Source of the DNA: DAITBA01 sp036824005
Lineage (GTDB): Bacteria; Pseudomonadota; Gammaproteobacteria; Burkholderiales; Rhodocyclaceae
NCBI GenBank assembly: GCA_036824005.1
Contig: DAITBA010000041.1
Span: forward strand, 1 to 10,130
DNA length: 10,130 nt
Direction: 5' to 3'
The translations under genes and the position numbers were made by a program. The notes below the pieces were generated by a model. The model worked only from the letters and a program-made list of their open reading frames with translations, had not been told where the DNA came from and ran no database searches. Of the stretch, positions 5,146 through 10,130 are shown in pieces. Numbering within the stretch: position 1 is the first letter of the stretch; every line of letters begins with the position of its first letter.

Positions 5146-5153
5146 ACAATGAG

Positions 5154-6068
5154 ATGATTCGGGTAGAACACCTGACCCGCCGTTATGGCGATTTCACCGC
5201 CGTGGACGATGTGAGCTTCACCATCGGCCGCGGCGAGGTGGTCGGCCTGCTGGGGCACAACGGTGCCGGCAAGACCACCATCATGAAAATGATCACCGGC
5301 TTCCTGGAGCCCACTGCCGGCGCCATCCGCATCGATGATCTGGAGGTGGGCCGGGACACGGCGGCCATCCAGGCGCGCATCGGCTACCTGCCGGAGAACT
5401 GCCCGGTATGGCCGGAGATGACGGTGATCGACTACCTCGACTACCAGGCCGCGCTGCACGGCGTGCCACAGGCGCGCCGCCCGGCGGCCATCGCCCGGGC
5501 GATCCGCCGCACCGCCCTGAAGGAGAAGGCCGCCGCGCCCATCCAGACCCTCTCGCGCGGTTACCGCCAGCGGGTGGGCGTGGCCCAGGCGATCCTGCAC
5601 GAGCCGGACATCGTGATCCTGGACGAGCCCACCAACGGCCTCGACCCCACCCAAATCCGCCACATGCGCGAGCTCATCGGCGAGTTGGCGAAGACGGCGA
5701 CGGTGATCGTCTCCACCCACATCCTGCAAGAGGTGCAGGCGGTGTGCGAGCGGGTGCTGATCCTGCGCGCCGGCCGGCTGGTGGTGGACTCCCGCATCGA
5801 CGAGTTGCAGCAGGGCCGCGCCCTGCTGGTGGCGGTCGAGGGCGATGCCCGCGCGGCGCTCGCGCAGGTCGAGGGGGTGAGCGCGGTGGAGGAGCTGGAG
5901 ACCGCCGGCAAGCCGCGCCGCTACCGCCTCGCCGCCTGTCCCGAGGCGGCGCCGCGCGTGGCGCAGGCGCTGGCCGGCGCGAATCTTCCCCTGCACGAGT
6001 TGACCCCGGAGCGCCGCGACCTGGAGACCGTCTTCGCCCAGGTGAACGAGGAGGTGGCCCATGCGTGA
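5154..6068 (+). CDS. ABC transporter ATP-binding protein, GldA / gliding type
   Basis: A 304-residue cytoplasmic ATPase that should power the permease encoded next. All nucleotide-binding motifs are intact: Walker A GHNGAGKTT (34-42), signature LSRGYRQ (133-139; family form of LSGGQ), Walker B IVILDEP (153-159) with catalytic Glu158, and H-loop His189 in STHILQE. At the Q-loop the sequence is GYLPENCPVW (77-86), with Glu where most ABC proteins have Gln; GYLPE is characteristic of the GldA/multidrug-type branch. The last ~90 residues form a small C-terminal domain ending TPERRDLETVFAQVN, usual for ABC-2 exporter ATPases. ATG 5154 is preferred over TTG 5127 or ATG 5133 because of the AGGGA site. 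The stop overlaps the next start by 8 nt. The transported substrate cannot be told from sequence. Confidence 0.93.
   Translation: MIRVEHLTRRYGDFTAVDDVSFTIGRGEVVGLLGHNGAGKTTIMKMITGFLEPTAGAIRIDDLEVGRDTAAIQARIGYLPENCPVWPEMTVIDYLDYQAALHGVPQARRPAAIARAIRRTALKEKAAAPIQTLSRGYRQRVGVAQAILHEPDIVILDEPTNGLDPTQIRHMRELIGELAKTATVIVSTHILQEVQAVCERVLILRAGRLVVDSRIDELQQGRALLVAVEGDARAALAQVEGVSAVEELETAGKPRRYRLAACPEAAPRVAQALAGANLPLHELTPERRDLETVFAQVNEEVAHA
6048..6055 (+). promoter_or_regulatory. Strong Shine-Dalgarno for the GldF-GldG fusion
   Basis: GAGGAGGT lies 5 nt before ATG 6061, inside the end of the ATPase gene, and fixes the overlapping start. Confidence 0.75.
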
Positions 6069-8955
6069 TTCTCTCACCACGGGGGGCCGTGTGGCACGCA
6101 AGGAGTTCCGCGGCTTTTTCGCCACCCCGGCCGCCTATCTCTTCCTCGGCGCCTTCCTGGCGGTGACCCTGTTCGTCTTCTTCTGGGTGGAGACCTTCTT
6201 TGCCCGCAATATCGCCGACGTGCGGCCGCTGTTCCAGTGGCTGCCGCTGCTGCTCATCTTCCTGGTGGCGGCGCTGACCATGCGCGCCTGGTCCGAGGAG
6301 CGGCGCGGCGGCACCCTGGAGAGCCTGCTCACCGCGCCGGTGGCGCCGCTCGCCCTAGTGCTGGGCAAGTTCGCCGCGGCCCTCGGGCTGGTGGCGCTGG
6401 CCCTGGCCCTCACCCTGCCATTGCCGGTGACGGTCTCGCTCCTGGGGCCGCTGGACTGGGGGCCGGTGGTCGGCGGCTACGTCGCCACGCTGTTCCTGGC
6501 CGCGGCCTACGTGGCCATCGGCCTGACCATGAGCGCTCGCACCGACAACCCCATCGTCGCGCTGATCCTGACGGCGGTGGTCTGCGGCTTGTTCTACCTG
6601 ATCGGCTCAAGCACCCTGACCACCCTGTTCGGCCACGAGATCGGGGGCGTGCTGGCGCTGCTCGGCACCGGCACCCGCTTCGAGTCCATCACCCGCGGCG
6701 TGCTCGACCTGCGCGATCTCTACTACTACCTCTCCATCGTCGGGGTGTTTCTCACCCTCAACCTCTTCAGCCTGGAGCGGCTGCGCTGGGCCGGCAACCC
6801 GGCGAGTCCGCGTCACCGCCTATGGGGCTGGGTGGCGGGACTGGCCGCCGCCAACTTCGTCGCCGCCAACCTGTGGCTCGCGCCCATCGGCTGGGCGCGG
6901 GAGGACATCACCGCCGGGAACGTCCATTCGCTGTCGGAGGCCACCGAGCGGCAACTGGCGCGGCTTTCCGAACCCCTGCTGATCCGTGGCTACTTCTCCG
7001 CCAAGACCCATCCGCTACTGGCGCCCCTGGTGCCGCAGATCAAGGACCTGCTGGAGGAGTATGCCGTCACGGCCGGCGGGCGCGCCCGGGTGGAGTTCAT
7101 CGACCCCACCCGCGACCGCCAGGCCGAGGAGGAGGCCGCCGCCCGCTACGGCGTGCGCCCGGTGCCGTTCCAGACGGCCGACCGCTACCAGGCGGCGGTG
7201 GTCAGCTCCTACTTCGACATTGTCGTGGCCTATGGCGACCAGCACGAGAACCTCGGCTTCCGCGACCTCATCGAGGTCAAGGCGCGCGGCGAGCGGGATC
7301 TCGACGTGGTGCTGAAGAACCCAGAATACGCCATCACCCGCGCCATCCGCAAGGTGGCCGGCGCCTGGGCGGCGGGCGGCAATCCGTTCGAGAACCTGAC
7401 CCGCCCGGTGGCCTTCAAGGGCTATGTCTCGCCCGATGCGCGTCTGCCCGAGGCGCTGCGCACCCTGCGCGCCGACCTGCAGGGGCTGCTGGACGACTAC
7501 GCCAAACAGGCCGGGGACAAGCTCAGGGCAAGCTTCCAGGACCCGGACGCCGACGGCGGCAAGCTCGCCGCCGAGCTCAAGGCCAAGTACGGCTTCGGCC
7601 CGCAGATCGCCAGCCTGCTCGACCCCAAACCCTTCTGGTTCTACCTGGTGCTGGAGGGCGACGGCGAAGCGGTGCAGGTACCGCTGCCCACAGCGCTGGA
7701 TAAAGAGGCCCTGAAACGCAGCTTCGATGCCGCGCTCGCGCGCTTCGCGCCGGGCGTGCTGAAGACCGTCGCGCTGGTCAAACCCCCGGCCTTCGGCCCC
7801 GGCGGCCAGCGCTACGGTCAGCTCGAACAGGTGCTGGGCGAGAATGTCCGTCTCAAGGAGACCGATCTCAAGGACGGCCGGGTGCCGCCTGAAGCGGACC
7901 TGCTGCTGGCGCTCGCGCCACGGGCGCTGGACGACAAGCAGCGCTTCGCCATCGACCAGTTCCTGATGCAGGGCGGCAGCGTGGTGCTGGCCACCTCGCC
8001 CTTCGATGTGCAGGTGAGCAATACGCTCACCGCCGGCAAGCAGGACAGCGGCCTCAAGGACTGGCTCGCCCATCATGGCATCACCGTCGAGGAGACCCTG
8101 GTCCTCGACCCGCGCAACGCCGCCCTGCCGGTGCCGGTGGAGCGCTTTGTTGGCGGCCTGACCTTCCGCGAGTACCGCATGCTGCCCTATCCCCACTTTC
8201 CCGACCTGCGCGGCGCGGGGCTCGACGCCGACAACCCGATCACCGCCACGCTCGGCCAGCTCACCCTCAACTGGGCCTCGCCGGTGACCCTGGACGCGGA
8301 GAAGAACAAGGGCCGCACGGTGATCGAGCTACTAAAGAGCTCCCCGCAGAGCTGGGTGTCGGACAGCCTCGATCTGGTGCCCGACTACCGCGCCCATCCC
8401 GATACCGGCTTCGCCGCCAGCGGCGAGCGCAAGCCGCGCCTGCTGGCGCTGGCGGTGGAGGGGCGTTTCGACTCCTTCTACCAGGGCAAGGAATCCCCCC
8501 TGGCGAAGGCCGAGGCGGAGGCGGACAAGGGCGATGCCTCCGAAGATGCGGCGAAGAACACCGGCAAGGAGAACGCGGACAAGGCGCCGCGCATCACCGG
8601 CGTCATCGACCGTTCGCCCGAAGTGGCGCGCCTGATCCTCGTGGCCAGCAACAGCTTCGCCTCGGACGCGGCGCTGGATCTCGCCTCCCAGGGGTTGAAC
8701 ACCCTCTACACCAAGCCGCTGGCCTTCCTGCAGAACGCCATCGACTGGTCGCTGGAGGACCGCGACCTGCTGGCGCTGCGCGGACGCACCCAGCTCGCCC
8801 GCACCCTGGACCCGTTGCGTGAAGGCGAGCAGCGGCTGTGGGAGTACCTCAACTATGGCCTGGCGATGCTGGGACTGACTGCCGTCTGGGGCTGGCGCCG
8901 CCGGGTGGCGGCGAACGATCGCCGGGTCCATGACCGCATCCTCGCGGAGGTGTAA
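6061..8955 (+). CDS. GldF-GldG fusion: ABC-2 permease joined to the gliding-type periplasmic auxiliary domain
   Basis: A 964-residue inner-membrane protein. Residues 1-240 are an ABC-2 permease with about six hydrophobic segments (near 21-43, 58-75, 99-128, 138-158, 164-182, 222-236) and the cytoplasmic MRAWSEERRGGTLESLLTAP motif (74-93) that contacts the ATPase. A seventh segment (about 254-273) starts the GldG-like half: HSLSEATERQLARLSEPLLIRGYFS (289-313) and the following EYAVTAGGRARVEFIDPTRD are characteristic of GldG / ABC auxiliary domains. A long extracytoplasmic region follows, with a Lys/Glu/Ala-rich low-complexity stretch near 808-848. The chain ends with a C-terminal membrane segment (about 926-945) and an Arg-rich tail. 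In Flavobacterium GldF and GldG are separate chains; the fused form occurs in proteobacteria that do not glide. The stop is 3 nt before the next start. The function is export or envelope remodelling of unknown substrate. Confidence 0.92.
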   Translation: MRDSLTTGGRVARKEFRGFFATPAAYLFLGAFLAVTLFVFFWVETFFARNIADVRPLFQWLPLLLIFLVAALTMRAWSEERRGGTLESLLTAPVAPLALVLGKFAAALGLVALALALTLPLPVTVSLLGPLDWGPVVGGYVATLFLAAAYVAIGLTMSARTDNPIVALILTAVVCGLFYLIGSSTLTTLFGHEIGGVLALLGTGTRFESITRGVLDLRDLYYYLSIVGVFLTLNLFSLERLRWAGNPASPRHRLWGWVAGLAAANFVAANLWLAPIGWAREDITAGNVHSLSEATERQLARLSEPLLIRGYFSAKTHPLLAPLVPQIKDLLEEYAVTAGGRARVEFIDPTRDRQAEEEAAARYGVRPVPFQTADRYQAAVVSSYFDIVVAYGDQHENLGFRDLIEVKARGERDLDVVLKNPEYAITRAIRKVAGAWAAGGNPFENLTRPVAFKGYVSPDARLPEALRTLRADLQGLLDDYAKQAGDKLRASFQDPDADGGKLAAELKAKYGFGPQIASLLDPKPFWFYLVLEGDGEAVQVPLPTALDKEALKRSFDAALARFAPGVLKTVALVKPPAFGPGGQRYGQLEQVLGENVRLKETDLKDGRVPPEADLLLALAPRALDDKQRFAIDQFLMQGGSVVLATSPFDVQVSNTLTAGKQDSGLKDWLAHHGITVEETLVLDPRNAALPVPVERFVGGLTFREYRMLPYPHFPDLRGAGLDADNPITATLGQLTLNWASPVTLDAEKNKGRTVIELLKSSPQSWVSDSLDLVPDYRAHPDTGFAASGERKPRLLALAVEGRFDSFYQGKESPLAKAEAEADKGDASEDAAKNTGKENADKAPRITGVIDRSPEVARLILVASNSFASDAALDLASQGLNTLYTKPLAFLQNAIDWSLEDRDLLALRGRTQLARTLDPLREGEQRLWEYLNYGLAMLGLTAVWGWRRRVAANDRRVHDRILAEV
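8946..8952 (+). promoter_or_regulatory. Shine-Dalgarno for the DUF4340 gene
   Basis: GGAGGTG lies 6 nt before ATG 8959 and overlaps the last codons of the fusion gene, showing translational coupling. Confidence 0.75.
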
Positions 8956-8958
8956 GCG

Positions 8959-9945
8959 ATGAAGAAGACCATCCAATGGCTTGCCGTGCTGCTGGGCGCC
9001 CAGCTGCTCCTGGCGCTCACGCTCGGCCTCTCGGGCACGGCGCTCACCCGTCCCGCCGGCGCCGGTGCGCCGCTGCTGGCCTTCGACAAGGCCGCCATCG
9101 ACCGCATCACCCTGGAAGGTCCCGACCAGGCCAAGGTGGTGCTGGCGAAAAAGGAGGGCCGCTGGCAACTGCCCGAGTCCGGCGATTTTCCAGCCGACGG
9201 CACGCGCGTGGCGCAGTTGCTCGACCGGCTGGCCGGCCTCGAGGGCGGCGACGTGGTCGCCGCCACCTCCGGCGCCCGCGCCCGCTTCAAGGTGAGCGAC
9301 GAGGCCTTCGAGCGGCGCATCACCCTGGCCAAGGGCGATGCCACCCAGGCGACCCTCTACCTCGGCACCTCGCCGGCGTTGCGGCGGCTCCATGCCAGGA
9401 GTCAGGGCGCGGACGATGTCCACATCGTCGATCTGGCCGTCCACGACATGCCGGTGAAGGCGGCCGACTGGCAGGACAAGGCTCTGCTCACCGTCCCGCA
9501 GGCGGAGATCGCCGCCATCGACCTCGACGGTCTGCGCATCGACCGCGGGGCGGGTGACGGCGCAGACCAAGGGAAGGATGCCCAATGGACGGCAAACCCG
9601 CTCCCGGAAGGCAAGCGCCTAAAGGCGGACGCTGCCGCCAAGCTGGCCCGTGTGCTGGCCGAGCTGCGCTTCGACGCGGTGCTGGGCGAGGAGGCCAAAC
9701 CCGAAAACGGGCTGGACGCGCCGGTCTTGCGCCTGACCCTCACCCGCAAGGGGGCTGCGCCGGTCGAGTACCGGCTGGGCAAGGCGGCGGACAAGGAGGA
9801 ATACACCCTCAAGGTCTCATCCCGCCCCGAGCACTTCCGGCTCCCGAGCTGGACGGCGAAGGACCTGCTCGACGCGGCCAAGCGCGAGGCCTTGCTCGAA
9901 GCGGTGCCGGCCGAGACGACGTCCGCGGCGCCGAAGCAACCCTGA
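8959..9945 (+). CDS. DUF4340-domain membrane-anchored protein of the gliding-type ABC operon
   Basis: A 328-residue protein with an uncleaved-looking N-terminal anchor (residues 3-26, after MKK) and the rest outside the cytoplasm. The body shows the DUF4340 pattern of repeated beta-rich units: LLAFDKAAIDRITLEGPDQ then KKEGRWQLPESGDFPADGTRVAQLLDRLAGL (about 36-95), followed by LYLGTSPALRRLHARSQGADDVHIVDL (about 134-160) and a second similar unit from DKALLTVPQAEIAAIDLDGL. The WxL..GD.PAD...V..LLD.L segment is the hallmark. DUF4340 proteins regularly follow gldA/gldF/gldG homologues, so it is probably an accessory subunit of the same envelope complex; its biochemical role is unknown. A Lys/Asp-rich insert (GDGADQGKDAQW, near 198-209) breaks the second unit. 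It is the last gene of the operon, 3 nt after the fusion gene. Confidence 0.88.
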   Translation: MKKTIQWLAVLLGAQLLLALTLGLSGTALTRPAGAGAPLLAFDKAAIDRITLEGPDQAKVVLAKKEGRWQLPESGDFPADGTRVAQLLDRLAGLEGGDVVAATSGARARFKVSDEAFERRITLAKGDATQATLYLGTSPALRRLHARSQGADDVHIVDLAVHDMPVKAADWQDKALLTVPQAEIAAIDLDGLRIDRGAGDGADQGKDAQWTANPLPEGKRLKADAAAKLARVLAELRFDAVLGEEAKPENGLDAPVLRLTLTRKGAAPVEYRLGKAADKEEYTLKVSSRPEHFRLPSWTAKDLLDAAKREALLEAVPAETTSAAPKQP

Positions 9946-9947
9946 TA

Positions 9948-9969
9948 CTGAAGCCGCCATCGGCTTCAG
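9948..9969. terminator. Hairpin between convergent genes, no T tract
   Basis: CTGAAGCCG (9948-9956) and CGGCTTCAG (9961-9969) form a perfect 9-bp stem with a CCAT tetraloop. It sits 2 nt past the DUF4340 stop and overlaps the stop codon of the minus-strand gene. With no T run on either strand it may end or protect both transcripts with help from Rho. Confidence 0.55.
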
Positions 9970-10130
9970 CACGCCGATGCAGCGGGCGCCGGATCATAGA
10001 GGATCCGTGCCCGCTGCTCCTCCCACAACAACGGCGTCCCCGACGCCAGATCGAACAGAGTCACCTCCGACGGCGGGGTCTCGTCGAGGATGGCGGCGAC
10101 GATGTCCGGCGCCAGGGTGGTGAGGTTCAC
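9966..10130 (-). CDS. C-terminal end of a probable serine recombinase / resolvase-family protein
   Basis: An uninterrupted minus-strand frame enters from the right edge and stops at 9966-9968 (TGA on the minus strand), giving 54 residues; its start is outside the window. The segment LTTLAPDIVAAILDETPP, then VTLFDLASGTPLLWEEQRARI, resembles from memory the extreme C-terminus of large serine recombinases found on mobile elements and prophages, where LAPDIVxAIL and a closing W-x-x-Q/E-Q-R are recurrent. The catalytic domain is not visible, so the assignment rests on this tail only. It converges on the DUF4340 gene with 20 nt between stop codons. If right, it marks a mobile element next to the ABC operon. 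Confidence 0.5.
   Translation of the reverse strand: MNLTTLAPDIVAAILDETPPSEVTLFDLASGTPLLWEEQRARILYDPAPAASAC

Larger units (their letters stand above)
4634..5153. other. Repeat-rich intergenic region with no convincing gene
   Basis: About 520 bp lie between the tmRNA terminator and the ABC operon. They contain small hairpins (CCCGCG-TGTT-CGCGGG at 4654-4669; GCCCCCC-N5-GGGGGGC at 5050-5068; GCGGA-ATCG-TCCGC at 5101-5114), a 14-bp inverted repeat pair (4686-4699 / 4779-4792), a terminator-like hairpin (4890-4913) and one doubtful minus-strand ORF. Base composition around 4800-5040 is visibly lower in GC than both flanks. No tRNA or known RNA motif was recognised. Plus-strand ORFs here have no family resemblance. 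Confidence 0.6.

Noticed and set aside
4569..5153. Search for an att duplication of the ssrA 3' end
   Set aside because: No second copy of the T-arm/CCA segment is visible between ssrA and the right edge, so integration at ssrA is not shown by this window.
5130..6125. 331-residue minus-strand ORF opposite the ABC ATPase
   Set aside because: High GC leaves the antisense frame open; it is His/Leu/Arg-rich without domains, and the plus strand has complete Walker motifs.
6237..7703. 488-residue plus-strand ORF in another frame of the GldF-GldG fusion
   Set aside because: It is a Pro/Arg/Gly-rich shadow frame. The 964-residue frame has membrane segments and GldG motifs.
7015..9585. Long minus-strand ORFs (393 and 417 residues) opposite the fusion and DUF4340 genes
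   Set aside because: They are shadows of GC-rich coding sequence with no recognisable domains and no ribosome sites.
1..10130. CRISPR array, rRNA or ordinary tRNA genes
   Set aside because: No regularly spaced repeats, rRNA signatures or cloverleaf other than the tmRNA tRNA-like domain were seen.

Overview
The window looks like chromosomal DNA of a GC-rich betaproteobacterium. The evidence is the tmRNA tag ANDERFALAA, a short OmpA made of a signal peptide, a Cys-containing N-terminal segment, a Pro/Ala linker and an OmpA C-terminal domain with no eight-strand barrel, and the housekeeping block mtaD / ubiG / gph (mupP-like). All clear genes up to position 9945 are on the plus strand.

Left part (1-4633), conserved core: the 3' end of an OmpA-domain gene, closed by an intrinsic terminator (462-489); a TRZ/ATZ-type amidohydrolase, probable MTA/SAH deaminase (501-1817); a second, complete OmpA-domain gene (1950-2690) with a convincing promoter inside the 3' end of mtaD and a roughly 138-nt structured leader, closed by a strong terminator (2714-2745); ubiG (2809-3510) overlapping a HAD phosphatase (3503-4165); and ssrA/tmRNA (4234-4596), with an extended -10 promoter overlapping the phosphatase stop codon and its own terminator. 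MtaD and UbiG both touch S-adenosylmethionine metabolism. The two OmpA paralogues are envelope proteins that bind peptidoglycan.

Middle (4634-5153), about 520 bp without a convincing gene: it holds several inverted repeats, including a perfect 14-bp pair that is part of a longer imperfect ~130-bp inverted-repeat unit, a weak terminator-like hairpin, and a doubtful minus-strand ORF with less GC-biased codons.

Right part (5154-9945), a tightly coupled three-gene operon: a GldA-type ABC ATPase, a GldF-GldG fusion (ABC-2 permease plus periplasmic auxiliary domain in one 964-residue chain) and a DUF4340 membrane-anchored protein. This is the gliding-type ABC system also found in non-gliding bacteria, where its substrate is unknown. 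It is the most interesting system here. Facing it at the right edge (9966-10130, minus strand) is the C-terminal end of a probable site-specific (serine) recombinase, with a 9-bp hairpin between the convergent genes. The recombinase, the change in base composition after ssrA and the repeat-rich spacer suggest that the region right of ssrA may be accessory DNA, but no att duplication is visible inside the window.
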